From Puffinus mauretanicus (Eukaryota; Chordata; Aves; Procellariiformes; Procellariidae): a stretch of 64,000 nucleotides of DNA. Within the stretch, counting starts at the first letter, position 1, and every line of letters starts with the position of its first letter. The stretch spans positions 4,216,001 through 4,280,000 of the forward strand of contig JAJKFH010000374.1 of assembly GCA_023333565.1 (NCBI GenBank). The letters run 5' to 3'. The position numbers and the translations under genes are program-made. The notes beneath the pieces were generated by a model that did no database searches, was not told the origin of the DNA, and saw only the letters and a list, made by a program, of their open reading frames with translations. Shown one piece after another: positions 34,116 to 46,789 of the stretch.

Positions 34116-36864
34116 CCAGCTGGTCACGGGAGTTGAAATACTTCCTTATTTCCTAGAAGCTTGGGAGCCATAACCAACCTGATCTTACTTTCGCCATTAC
34201 AAACGAGAAGACATTTGGTGTCAAGACAGAGTCTGTTGTGCTGGCACCGCACTCCCAGCTGGCTAGAGGTCACGTCAGTTCCCTTGCTGGCACAGTCTGT
34301 ACCTGCATATCTAAAGAAGTAGCTCTGACCTGCAGATCCCAGTTTCAGCCTCGGCTGTGGTAGTGTGCAGAGCACTCATGTACGTTGTGCCAAACCCGGA
34401 TGAAAATCTTCATTGATCTCTTGTATTTTCTAGCAGTTGGCAGACTCAGCAGCAGAAAAGGCATGTCAGGGAACATATGGCCTGGGCAGAAAGGATTTCC
34501 CTCTGTTGTAATCTATGATATGAGTAGAGTAGGGTACAGTGGATGAAGAGCTGTCCCACCTAGGTTATTCAAGATTTCTTTTTTTCCATCTATGACATGG
34601 GACAAAACCCCAAAATGTTGAAAATGTTGAGCTGGCTATTCCAAGGAATTCAGAGAGAGTCAGTCCAAGTATCTTCTTTCATCAGCTACTGCTCAAGGGA
34701 GATAGATCATATCTTTATGTGAAACATCCAAGCACCTGATGCAAAATAGCAATAATACAACCCTTTCTCTGTGCACAAACACACCCATTGTATACACTTG
34801 CTTATGACTTACCACCATATGCAGGAACTTAAACAGAAACTTTTATAGGAAAAAATAACATAATTAAAAGATGTTTTCCCAAAACTCATTCCTTCCCTAA
34901 AATGCCTCTAGCCCTCAGACTACTTCTGCAGCAACCTTGCCGAATTCATCACCAGAAACAAAATTCATTCAGTGAAACCAAGCCACAAATGGCCTGGTTT
35001 CTGTAGTCACCATAGTAAAAAGTCGCTCACAATAAAACCATGCAAAACCTTGGATTTAACATGTGTGGTCCAGAATATGAACCAGTGCTGCCAAGTCATC
35101 CAGTGCTGCAAAGGCCCTCATGGAACTGAAGCTGGTGAGACCAGAAACCTGCCGTGTACCATGGTGAACTCAAACAGACACTCAGTAAATAGAAACATCC
35201 AGTTAACAGGGGGAGAACATTTTTCACAAATAACCATTCTAACCTATCAGCCCTGAACCTCAAGGGAGTCCTTCAAAACAGTTTCAAAGGAAGATCTTAG
35301 AAACTAAAATTTGTAACTCTTAGACTCTAAAAATCAAGGGCTCAGTATAGCAATATTGATTTATAGTATGTTGTATTTCTTCTTACAAGCTGTTATCTGT
35401 GAACTCCTTCATGTCCTATAGGCAATAATTAGTTCTCTCTCTGTCCTACTGAGGGAGAGAGCATATTACTATTGCTAGTACCACTCCCCACGGATCTACA
35501 GGTAGCAGTAACCTGTTCCTTCAAATTGACTAATTTATTAGATAACAATGTTAACTTCAGAGCCGGTTGGTCTACTAAAGGCAAATCTTGCTCATTTATA
35601 TCCTTTGATCATCACGGGTAGAACAACATCATTACAAGAGTTTCAATCTTTGACATTTTTTAACTTCATTAAGTATTTATTTATTAAGCTTTCCAAACAA
35701 AACATGTTTTTAATGAAATTTGAAACCTTATTGTTAAATGCCTAAACTTGTCTAAAACCCAATATAGAACAATTCCTATAAATAGTTCACTTCTGATGAA
35801 TTACCCTTCAGTGGAAGATTCTCAACCAATGCTAGTCATAAAAAGATTTGGACACAAATGCAAACAAAAACACACATTTATGCCATTAGAACCATTCTGA
35901 AAGCCCGGGTTACATGGGCATTGATCCATTTAGAAGGCTCCCAAAATAGTGACTGTTATTTCTCCCTTACTTGATACAGTGTGGCTTCAACAGCAGGAGG
36001 AATGAGAAATATTTCTGGATCTTAGCTGTAGGTGGCTGGGGCTCTGGAAGTGAATATTCTAAACCATGCTATCTTCCCAAGTTTTTAACCTTAAAACTGG
36101 ATGTTTGGTGTATTATGACTCTCTAGCTGGGATTTTAATTGAAGAGGAATTTTTAAATTGAAATTGGTGTCAGTGGGATTCTGAGAAAAAGCATTCAAAG
36201 ACGATGAAGAAGTGTCATGCATCAGAAATAAGGTCATGGTATTCCTTTAACCGCCAGTGTGGAAGGAACCCAGTCCTGTAGGTTTTTCCAAACCAAGTTG
36301 TGGTTGTGGACTTCTTAAAGTATCGTTGATTCTGTTACGAAAATATTTCAAAATGAACTTCCATACTAATTCTGCACCAAGAAATTCCAGTCTGGAACCT
36401 GCTACTGGAGCAAGCCTGAACCATGGCTCAATCCCACCTTCACTGCTAGGTGCCATACCATGTTTTTTCGGTGTTTAAAGCTAGATAAATTTAAAGCCCA
36501 AACAATTCACTGTTTAGGCAATACGTTGTTTAGGATAAACAATACGATATGCTAATACAATACATTACAATACCTTGTTCAGGCACATATAATAGTCACA
36601 TTTGCATAAATGAATAATCCTTGCATGTCTCTACACGTTATGGATTTGCATACCTAAACTAGATGTTTTAAAATTTGTTTCTCAGTGGCAGTTATCAATT
36701 GGGATACATAATTTTGAGGAGATCACAGACGTGTGGGACAACATTTAGTCTTCATTTTGCAAGATTTCTGTCTATGTCTTTCTTACCAAACTGTTTCCTG
36801 CTAACGTCATTGATACATAGCTGTGTGTTTGTGAATCTGGAGGAGAGAAGGGTCTGAGAATCTG

Positions 36865-37025
36865 TTTCTGGATCTTCCATTTTCTGGTTTTACAATCTCA
36901 GCCAACCTACTTACTGCAGTTTCCTCCTATGTGTGGGAATTACGATAGTGACCCAGCTTTGTAAAGCATTTTGAGATACATAATAGTTTTTGATTGTGTA
37001 AAAGTCAAGTATTATTGTAAGTGTA
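36865..37025 (+). mobile_element. MIR/CORE-SINE remnant, 3' two thirds
   Basis: AACCTACTTACTGCAGTTTC, CTCCTATGTGTGGGAATTAC and CTTTGTAAAGCATTTTGAGA, then AAGTCAAGTATTATTGTAAG, match the MIR tail including TGTAAAGCGCTTTGAGAT and the terminal AGTATTATT. One of the clearer MIR copies here. Confidence 0.7.
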
Positions 37026-40000
37026 CAGAATGATGTATGTCTGCATGTACACATTACATTTAGAATGGAGTCCTTGATTCTACCCTTAATTTACCTGTCC
37101 TAAAATAATGTATACCAGAAGCTTAATCCTTTGCATTGTGTGGTTATTGGACTAGGTATTTGGGGGTATTTTTAAAGGGGATATTCGTTAACACCATGAT
37201 CTTATCCAGTTCCTTCAGTTAATCTATACTGAGCTGCCTAGATGTTATTCATATTCCCCTAACACCACTAAGTCAAGGTCTTGGGGAAACAGACTTGATG
37301 CATTCTGTTTATCCCCGGCAGTTCATCATCTCAGATAAGCCAGGGTTGTCTGCAAACTGCAATCTCATCAGGCAGGCTCAGATAGCATCTCACTTGACTT
37401 TTTTGCTTATTCCATTAACACGACTGTCCCGGAGATTTGGGATGCTCAGCTTTACGATGCTGGCAAAAGCAAATGATTAACCGGAGTTTGAGATTTAGCC
37501 ATCATTGGCTCCATTAAACATGACAACCCTTTTAGTTGTTACACTGAACCTCTGTAAAGCTGTGCTCCCAGAAAGCATTTAAACAAGAGGGAGAGGAAGG
37601 ATCAGAGTGCAGTGGCTTTTGTGACAGCTGTGCACCATTACATTACAGTTAAAAAAAACCTTAATTCATGTCTCAGGAAAGGGTTTACTTTCTCCCTTTT
37701 TGTTGTTGTTGTTGATCTGCTATACAGGTGTTCACTAGCACTGGCATTTTAGAGGCACAACGCAAGTAGGACCCCTAATTCCTGTTCACTGGGCTTACTT
37801 CCTACAGCTTAAATAGCTCTGGGGCGAGACCCGAGCAGTTACCATGATGTGTGCATGCAGCGGCAGTGGTTGTATGCATGTGGTCAGGACCACTCGGCGT
37901 TCTGTGTCTCTTCCTGCAAAGTGTGCCCCAGTAAAGCGGTCCGTTCATAGTGTCCTTAAGCTGTATAGTTTGTAATTTGTGCATGAAATTGTGGGCATGT
38001 GAATAGCTACCCCCCTAGAAACACTGGTTGGTAGGTTTGTAGGTAGGTAGGCTGGCTGTGGAAAATTCAGTCTTTGTTGTGTCCACATTGAAAGGGAATG
38101 AATGCCAGCCTCATTTCAGCGCTTGCATTTGCAGAGAGGAGAGGAGAGGGAGAGAGTGCAGCAAGGAGTGGGTTAACTGCCTGCCTTTCTAAAGAGCTGG
38201 GCTGGAAAATATTTTTCAGCTTACCCTTTCAATATAGAGGTTTTGATGCTTTTTCTGTTTCACAGGGTTCAAAATGGATTTGTTTTTCATGTTCTAAGGG
38301 GTTTTACTACAGTTATAACAATTTTGATAACAGTTCCAGTAACATTTTTGATAAAAGAATTAGCATTTTAAATGTTTCAAAAATGCAAAATGTTGAAAAG
38401 TAAAATGTTGCGGTTTTTAAAAGACCATTTTTCAATTTAAGAAATCTTTAGTTTGAAAACATTAAAGCAACTATATTATCTAAGAAAATCTGCACTAGAA
38501 TGCTGCCAAAGGAAGCAGAGGCTGGGAGGGGAGGAGGGACAGGGCGGTCCTTCAAATCTAACCGTGAGGAACCTCGCTGGGATGGGAAAAATGCTTATCC
38601 TAGAGAAGCACATCTCCAGATGATGGTCAGTAGCATTTACAGGTGAGACAGGAACAAGAAGGCATTAAGTGGATTGAGTTGAATTGCCTTGTGTTTATTC
38701 CTGACGTGTAATACGGAAGCGTTTTAATCCTTTGCCCAGCATGTCTGCTTATTAAACTTTCCCAACCCAGCAGAAATCCCCAAAGGCTGTTGAACGCAGT
38801 CCACTCGGTTTTTAGAAATAACCACATCCATGCCAGAGATTTTCAGGGGAGTCCAATCCTTTGGATTATTTCTCTTGCTGTATGACACAGCTGAGAATTC
38901 CCAAAGTTTCTCCAGTCTGGTTCGTAAGTGCTGGGAAGAGATTATGAGGCCAAATACTGCATCTAATGGACCAAATTTGGAAAGCTGCACTCCACAGTGG
39001 AGGGCAATGCATAGGTCCTGCCTATGCTGTATGGTTTGCGTTGGGATCTGAGGAGGACAGCGCTGCTGCTGTTCTTCATCCTCCATTCCAAGCTGCAAAC
39101 CCCAGTCTTTCAGAGCATGGAAGTTGTCTTCTTTAACTGGCTCCTGCAGTTAGGAGAGAGAGTGTTGTACAAAAAGTTGTATAAGGTACCTCCACAGATA
39201 CCCAGCACTGTGTGTTTCTCAGCTATTACATGTGTAAATGCCATAGGATTTTTCTTGTCATCTAACAGCCAGGTAAAGTACCACTTGACTGTGGTTTCCT
39301 CTAAATCTGATTTTTGGACACTTCTGTCTGAGCAAGGAGCTATGGATTGGCCTTACAGAGGGTGATGCTGATAAAATAGTTAATGAAGAAAAGTTCTGAT
39401 GTTTCCCAAGGTTAAGTAATGTGTTCACGATCTAGTACAATGTGCACAAGAAAAAGCGAGACCGCACATTACATACCGCCAAAATATGCTGAAAGTTCAG
39501 ATACAACAGGAGAGTACTGGTTCTGATCCTAGTTCTGTTCTGCTGCCTTTAACAGCAATCTTCCAGGTTTACGTTGATATCAGTAATAGCAGAATGTGGA
39601 CCATTTTACTTGTAAATAAAAAAGTACAGGCAGATAATTGATTTTAGAAGCCTGCTTAGGCTATTATTTTTATTTCTTCTTCTGGCGCAGGGGACTTTTT
39701 GCCTGACACAGCAGTGTGGCAGCAGAGCAAGGTGTATTTTGGGGCGGAAGGTGGGTGTTTGGGAAGAAGAGGAGGGTGATCGGCAGGGGCAGATGGGTGC
39801 CTCTGTTCCTGTCTTACTCAGCCAGGCTCATTTTATCAATGTGTATGTTAGGGAAGTCGTACATTCATTAGGCTGGAGATGTGAACAGAGGTAAAAGCCC
39901 CTTTCCCTTTTACTTCATGTTGACTCTGGTGTTAATATTTTAAGATACCCAGCATAACTTCTCAGTAGGTATCGATATATTGACTCATTCTACTCAGTGA

Positions 40001-43000
40001 CTGTAGCAGAGCTTTGCCAGTTTATACCCAGTGGGGATCTGACACCCTCTCTCCGTTTTTTATCTGCTTCAGGTGTCTTAAAAAAAAAGAAAGAGAGTAG
40101 CAGATTGCATATGATCTAATTTCTTCCCCGGTCTGTCCGGTGTGTCAGGCTTTTCATGACAGAATCCAAGGGAAGCTGTGATTTGGAAAAATAATACATT
40201 CAGTACATTGTAATCTACACCAAAACTCCAAGCAGTTTGTCCCTACCCACAAATCTTGATATGAAATCTTATTTTGTAACTTGAAAGAGGACAAGAGCGA
40301 AGGACAGGTATCATGTTCCTTGCAGACCTGAAGAAATACTGCATTTATGGATGAACTCACAAAGGAGCAGAATTGTTAAACATCAATATTAATTATATTA
40401 AGTCTGTCAAATTCTGCTTTTAACTGGGTGGTGTTTCTTTATTGTTCTGATGTAGGACCAAGAAGATGGTTCAGCGTGGTGTTGGGGAGGTTGTGCCGCC
40501 CAGGGGCCATTGACAAGGCAGCGTGACAGGTCTTTCACTACTAGTAAGAAACCTGTTGTTTCAAGGCTTATCCCTAGAAATGAACATGAGACCTAGGAGG
40601 TACAGGAGCACATCTTCTCAAAACTTACTAGAGCAGATTGTAGTTAATAGTGTTGTTGTGGCTATAATGGTGTTAGTGTGTAAATGAAGCAAAGTTAGTA
40701 AATCAACTGAAAAAATTGAACTATAACAGACTAGGTTTTTAATCTGAAAAAGATTTTGTGTCTCAACTCTTGCCTGTTTATTCCAAATACATCAGTTGTT
40801 CTACTAGACTACATCAATTCCCTCTTACAGCAGTGTTCGCTGTCCTTTCACCACGGGGTGTGACACTGGCTACTGTCATAGGCACATGCTAGACTACGTG
40901 GACCTAGATTTCATCTGAAATGGCAGTTCTGGCATTTCAGCACTGAGCTCGCTCTTCTTGGGGCTAGGGGCAGGCTGTTACTTGTGGAGATATTTTTGGT
41001 ATTAAACACGCAACTGGGAATCCTCATCACTCATTGTCACTGACGCTGTCTAGTGTTAGTCCTCATTTCTGGCTTTGTCCTAATTCTGTTATTTTTATCC
41101 TGACTCTTTAAATTCTTCCTGCAGGCTTACTTGGATACTGACTTTTTTCTTCATGTCTTGGCCTGCATTGTTTCATCATGCTTTTGTGAACTGCTCATCA
41201 GCTTTCAGGGTCCACAGCAGAGGCATTCACACCTCAGGGCAAAGCAGGGAGAGCAGAATTGGACCACCACTGAATGCTTTTGATGCTTCTACTAAGTAGT
41301 ATGGTTTGGGCTCAGGGCTAATAGCGAAGCAAGGTGGTATAACTGAACAAGCAAAGGCTTTCTAAAGATAGTGCCCTATTCACCCTGCCATTCAAGGAAC
41401 GGAGCAGGATTGCTCTAAGGTTGGGAATTAGTGAGCGAGTTCTCTTTTAGTCCTCCAGGTAGCTGATAAAACTGGCACACATGCAGGAAAGCTTTTAGGG
41501 AGGTGTCAAGTGTGGGAACGCAGTCTGCTGGATAATACACCGCACTTGGGCTTTGGGATTAGAAGATACCACTGCCAACTTTTTAATGCAGTAGCTAAAA
41601 CTCTCAGGTTTAAAGGTTTAATACCATTTATTTGCTTCATTTCCTCCCACCCCCAAACCTGCACTCCCCGAAGCAAAACTTTTCTAATCAGCATGTAGCT
41701 CCTGCTGAGCTAGCTGGCTTTTTCTTTTTTTTTTTTACACAATTTTTTCTATGTTGAAAAAGCCTGAGAAGGAAAAAAATGGGTGAGGAAAACTGAAGCT
41801 CAGGTAAGGGGGGTTGGAACATATTTTTGTTATTGATTTAACTCTTTCTTTCAAGTGCCTCTCAGTTACTTTTCTGCTAGCATGCCTAGGGTAGCAGTGA
41901 TTTTTTCTGTAGCAAAGCTAATGCTCTGTGTATTTGCAGGGGAGGGAGAACACACAGTGTTTTCTTTAGGGCTGCAGAGCACAAGAAGAGATGAGAAAGC
42001 AAGAGTCCTTGTAAGGCTGCAGGGCTTGGAGCAGCAGAAGAGGGAAGGAAGGGGCTGCTCCTCGCCTGCCCCGAGGCAGCTCTGAGCTATGGAGCAGGGC
42101 GCAGCGGATGGCAGGGAGCTCCTGTCTGCAGGGTCACTCCTAGAATCTGCTTTAATTCTGCCAAAGACCAGTTTAACCCTGTATCATCAGTATTTCCCAC
42201 AGGTTTTAAATGTGATAAAAAGGGGTGTTTCACAGAGTTTAACATATGTCTATATGGGGCTGACATGTTTCTAATTTATTTTCCATACTAGATAAAAACT
42301 GTTTCTCCTATGTGGTATTTGAACAAGTCACATATTTAACTACTAAGGGGTTTTCATTTCTTTGCTACTCATTCAGCTGGCAGTCCTCTAGTATGGTTCA
42401 TGGCATGAAGATTTGTGAGACTTAGGTCAAGCAGTGAAGCTTATTTGGTACTCCAAAATTACATATGGTTGCTAGAATTTTTTTCTAGATACAGGAGGTG
42501 AGTGACTTGTACTTTGCTATGTGACGAGTGGTGGATTAAAATCCTAATTCCTGTCTCCAGTTACAGAGCAGAAATACGTAAGAGCATACAAAGAGTTACA
42601 ACAGTGTAGCCATAAGCAAGTGCAAATGAGATAAATTATTATTTGCAATTCCACAGCTGTTTACATGTCTAGAGCCAGCTAAAACTATCCTACCAAAATA
42701 GGACAATATAATTAATTCCATTTCATTGGAAATTAAGTTTCATAAGGAAACTAAGTACCATAAGATTACTGAGGCCTAGAGAAAAGAAGCATGTCATCCA
42801 GGTGCACAAAACAATTCTGTTGCAGAACAGGTGGAATCCAGGAGCTATAATGCATCCCAGGTTTACTAGACCAAGCCATATGTAAGTGGTAGCAGGGGCA
42901 AAGTCCTCCTGTTATGGTTCCATCTATTTTTAGATTTATACCTTTAATCTCAGATTGAGTAACCCATCACAGCACTTGGGGGATGATAACCAACCTTAAT

Positions 43001-46000
43001 ATCCTGATGATACATTTCCTAGATAACTACATTGATCGGCACTCTAGAAGTACCTTAGCTAGGTAGAGAAGCTGTATTGTATCTCATTTCTTTGACACCA
43101 GGAGCTTGGGTCACAAGATCTATCTAATAACAAAAAAGTGCGTGCCAGATTATTGTGATGAACAAGCTCCATGTACAGAGACATCAAGAAATACCATTTT
43201 GTGGCCTCTACATTGTGAGTCTCAGACCAAAAATATGTGGGACAAGTGGGCACTATGCTGCTCTGAGATTTGGAAGTGCCAAGTTCTTGTAAACTGCTAA
43301 AATGGATGTGTGTTTTCCCCATTGGGGGAAGTCCTGTGCAGTGGCAATACATTGATGTGGACCTCAAACCACTTAGTTTTAAGTGATTTTAGGTGTGGAG
43401 TTTTCCTAGAGATGCTGTTCCAGAGCATTAACAGAATCCTGTTCTAAGTAGCTTTCTCTGGGAAGTTTGGCATCAGTTGCCTTTCTTCATCCAGTCTAGT
43501 CTTGCCTTCTCAAACTCTTCCCCAGCTCCTCCCCTTGTTTTCCATCTGCAGCTTCTGCATCCCTGCAGATGGCTGTACCCTACAGTTAGGTCTTTATCTA
43601 GACATACATATTTAGCTGTGTGTAGGAACTACAAGTTACTTTTTATTTATTTATTTTGAAAGACTCTCTTGGAGAACTTGGCTTCCATCTGTTAAAAACG
43701 CTACCTCTACTTGTTCTCCCTGATGGAGGCTTACAGGAAAGGAGGGGAGGATAAGCTTCTCTCCCTAACAAGCAGCTTATATTTAGATGAGGAACAAAAT
43801 AACCCAGATCTTTGGGCTACCTGTGGAGATAAGGCTCCTGATGGCCAGGGTTCCCACTTCTCACATTTGTCAGATCCGGGCCAGCTTCTCCTCCCACTGT
43901 AACAACCACCCCAGTCCATGACAAATGTTTCTTTTGGAGGGAGGGAGGGTTGGAGGGAAAAGAAGAGGAGGAGTGAGAGTCCTGTTCCTTCCTTTCCATC
44001 TTTTCTAATTGCTTTCACATAGAAACTAAACTGCAGCCTCCTGAGCACCTTGAAGGATTAAATGCTGATCAAAGGCAGGTTTAACCGTATCCCCAGGACA
44101 AGCTGCTTAGACACCAAGCAGCACAAGCTCTGGGTTAGCACAGCAACCAGAAAAGCAGAATAAATTAACAATTGTAATTTCAGAGGGTTCGGGGAAGCAG
44201 AGTATGGGGGATGCAGATGGAAATGAAGTCAACATTTATCTCGTTCGTATAGCCAGGAGACATGCTCTGCTTCTGATCTTGGCTGATTGCTGGCATCTGC
44301 TGCTACATACTGCCTTTTCCCTCCTCAGGTTTGGGCTTTCCAGCATAATAGCATTAGTGGTATTAGATAGGAGTTTGTGTTATTAGTTACAACCTCAGGG
44401 AGGAGGAATCTTTGGGGGATAAATTAGCAGACCCCTCAGCTATTCTGATTGGCACTCAGCCCTTTAGTTCTTGCCCACTCTGTTCCAACCCAGCTTTTTA
44501 TAGGCTTGCAAAATGTTGAGTATCTTACTCATCTGTTTATTTTGCAGTGATTTCCCCTAGTGAATTCTGCACTTGCAGTTTCTGGCTTGGACACAATCAG
44601 AGCACACACTTCTGCTTCAGGTTTTCCGAGCATTGGCAAAATCTGGGGAAAAAAGATGCACTGACTGTTGAAGTTTATAAGTGGGGGAGATACTGAAAAG
44701 AAGGATTATTTAGCTTTGAGGACAGATGAGTTAGAGAAGACTACTTAACTGTTAGTGCAAGGACTGTGAAGGACCAGACAGCAAATGATCAGCATCTAGT
44801 TCTCACAGTCTGTAATATTATGGGACTGAAGGGCCAGCCAGTAACACAGAGCAGAGATGTGAACAGAAGTATCATTTTGCACTGTGAACAAAACCTACAT
44901 CTTTATACCATCTCTTGCCACTGGGCAGCAGAACCCAGTTCATGCGTATGCTCAAAATAGTAACAAGCTGCTGGTGTAAGACCCTGGATAGTGTGCAGCC
45001 TTCTTCACAGGGCAGGAGGAGAGATACAATAACTTTCGCCTGTCTTTCCTGAAGCCCAGCTCCAAACCTTTTGGGGGCTGTAAGCATGGTGGCAGGCTAG
45101 TGCTGGTGTAAGAGGAGAGCAGGCATGGGCAGAGGGAGGGTATATGTAGGGTCTCTACTTCTTCCCTCTTAATCCTAGGTAGAATTAAAGTAGGGAGAGT
45201 CAGAAATCCTGTTTATAGTCCCAGTTCACTCCCTGCCCTCATGGACAATGACTCAGAGGCACATTTGGGCTCTAACAGAGGGATAATCAAATCGCATGCT
45301 TCAAGTCATTATCTAATCACTGTAGAGGTCAGGAAGGAGTCTCTCCCTGTGGTGCTTCACTAGATGAGCCAAGCATGCTGCAAGCTCTTTTCACTCCCTC
45401 AGTGGAGTTCAGAGGCAGAAGGCAAGATTTGATGGTTCATCAGTCCAATTCAGCATGAAAACCCAAATTCTTCTGAAAAATCAGGAGTCTCACAAGAGAA
45501 CCTCTCTTGCACACTGGTGTGGAACAGGCAAAGGGCTCTAGCTCTCTGTTCAGCTATCAAATATGAATGTGAGCAGCATGAGCAGCAGAAGCCTTTCATG
45601 AAGGTATATCTTTATTTGTACTAAATAATGAAAGGAATTCCTTATGAGTGAATAAACCTGCCAGAAGGATTCAATTTGCTCACTAAGACTTCTTTGCTGT
45701 GAGGCTGCAGTGCTGCATAGATTAGAAGGCATCATTTGCTACAACATTAGCAAACCTTTACAAAGAGAACCTAAATAAAATTACCATGATATCTCACTTG
45801 TCATTTCTGAAGAACAACCACACATTCTTTGTTTTGACCCCCTGGATAGTTTTATTTGAATGAAGAGTTTGGCATAGGAACCTGCAAGTCTCAATGTGAT
45901 TAGAGTGAAGAGTGATTCACTGGTCTATCAAAGGCTTGGAAAACAAAGTAGCCAAGCTCAGAGACTAAGAAGAGGTCAGTTGGTTTTAGTTCCTGATGCT

Positions 46001-46469
46001 TATTCTTCTCCTGAATTCTTTGGTGTATACCCTTTCACCCTGCTAGCCACAGAGGGTCATCTAAACCTTGGATTCTGGGATGAAAGGGATGAAAGGAAGA
46101 GGCTGAGCTGTGCATGCCTTGAGGAAGTCTAGTGAAATGATGGCTTTGTTGAACTGGCAATAGTAAGTAGACAAGAGTATTTACTCAAAGTCAGCTGTTG
46201 GGTTGTGTTAGGATAACGGATAGGCGAAAAAAGATAGGTCAAAAGAGCTTGTGGAAGGAAAGGGAGGGGTTGTCCAGTACTGTTAGATGTACTCCGGAGG
46301 TTTTATGGCTTTAAAGTGGTTTTGTTCCATCTGGGAAGCAATCAGCTTTCCATGAGCACATCCTCTGTAACCTAAGCAAAGCTTTGCCGTGCCCTCTGTA
46401 GATCTTTTGTGCCTTTGAGAGTTGCGTTGTTCTGCTAAGATGTGCCTCAAGGATTTTTATGTTTATTCT
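37026..46469. other. Beta intron, unassigned
   Basis: One MIR remnant at 42745. GGTAG-type repeats at about 38030-38053 and GTT repeats near 37642 are simple sequence. No supported gene. Confidence 0.6.
42745..42865 (-). mobile_element. MIR/CORE-SINE remnant, antisense
   Basis: TACTGAGGCCTAGAGAAAAG, CATGTCATCCAGGTGCACAA and CAGGTGGAATCCAGGAGCTA resemble the MIR reverse complement (AACTGAGGCACAGAGAGGTT..., CCCAAGGTCACACAG..., GAACCCAGG). Confidence 0.5.
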
Positions 46470-46612
46470 CAACAGTCATGATGAATTAGGGAGGTGTGAT
46501 TATCTCCATTTACAAGCAGGAAAGCAAGACTGTCAGGCCATAGCTAAATTTACCTCTGCACGTATACCGTATTGCCCCATGAAGTCTTGGTCTCCCAGTC
46601 ATCTAGATCTTT
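46470..46612 (-). mobile_element. MIR/CORE-SINE remnant, antisense
   Basis: GATTATCTCCATTTACAAGC, GGAAAGCAAGACTGTCAGGC and GAAGTCTTGGTCTCCCAGTC match the MIR reverse complement (ATTATCCCCATTTTACAGAT..., GGAAACTGAGGCA..., CCAGGTCTCCTGACTCCCAGTC). Confidence 0.6.
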
Positions 46613-46740
46613 TACCAGGATGAGATCATGTGGTACCTCCCCACCCTCTCATTTTTCCAGGTTTTCCATTCATGAAAACTAGGGTGTTAAGTGGGAGGGT
46701 TGACAGGTACCCAGTTCTTGCCCTAGTTTGGATTTGGGAC

Positions 46741-46789
46741 AGAGTTAGGGTACAAAGAGAGTTAGGGTACAAACAGAGTTAGGGTACAG
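46741..46789 (+). repeat. 17-bp tandem repeat, about 2.9 copies
   Basis: The unit AGAGTTAGGGTACAAAG occurs nearly three times (46741, 46758 and 46775, the last cut at 15 bases). Each unit contains TTAGGG. Phrases GTTTGGATTTGGGA before and GTTTGGACTTGGGA after the array suggest a slightly larger duplicated segment. Confidence 0.9.

Larger units (their letters stand above)
30046..36864. other. Beta intron, unassigned between MIR remnants
   Basis: Contains the separately listed AT-rich patch, MIR remnants and a 17-bp duplication. Also a 9-bp AAAATGTTG doublet near 34612. No exon matching the next neurexin segment (Ala-Gly-Ala-Thr-Tyr-Ile-Phe) was seen. Confidence 0.6.

Noticed and set aside
46741..46789. 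Interstitial telomeric repeat
   Set aside because: TTAGGG occurs once per 17-bp unit instead of as consecutive hexamers.
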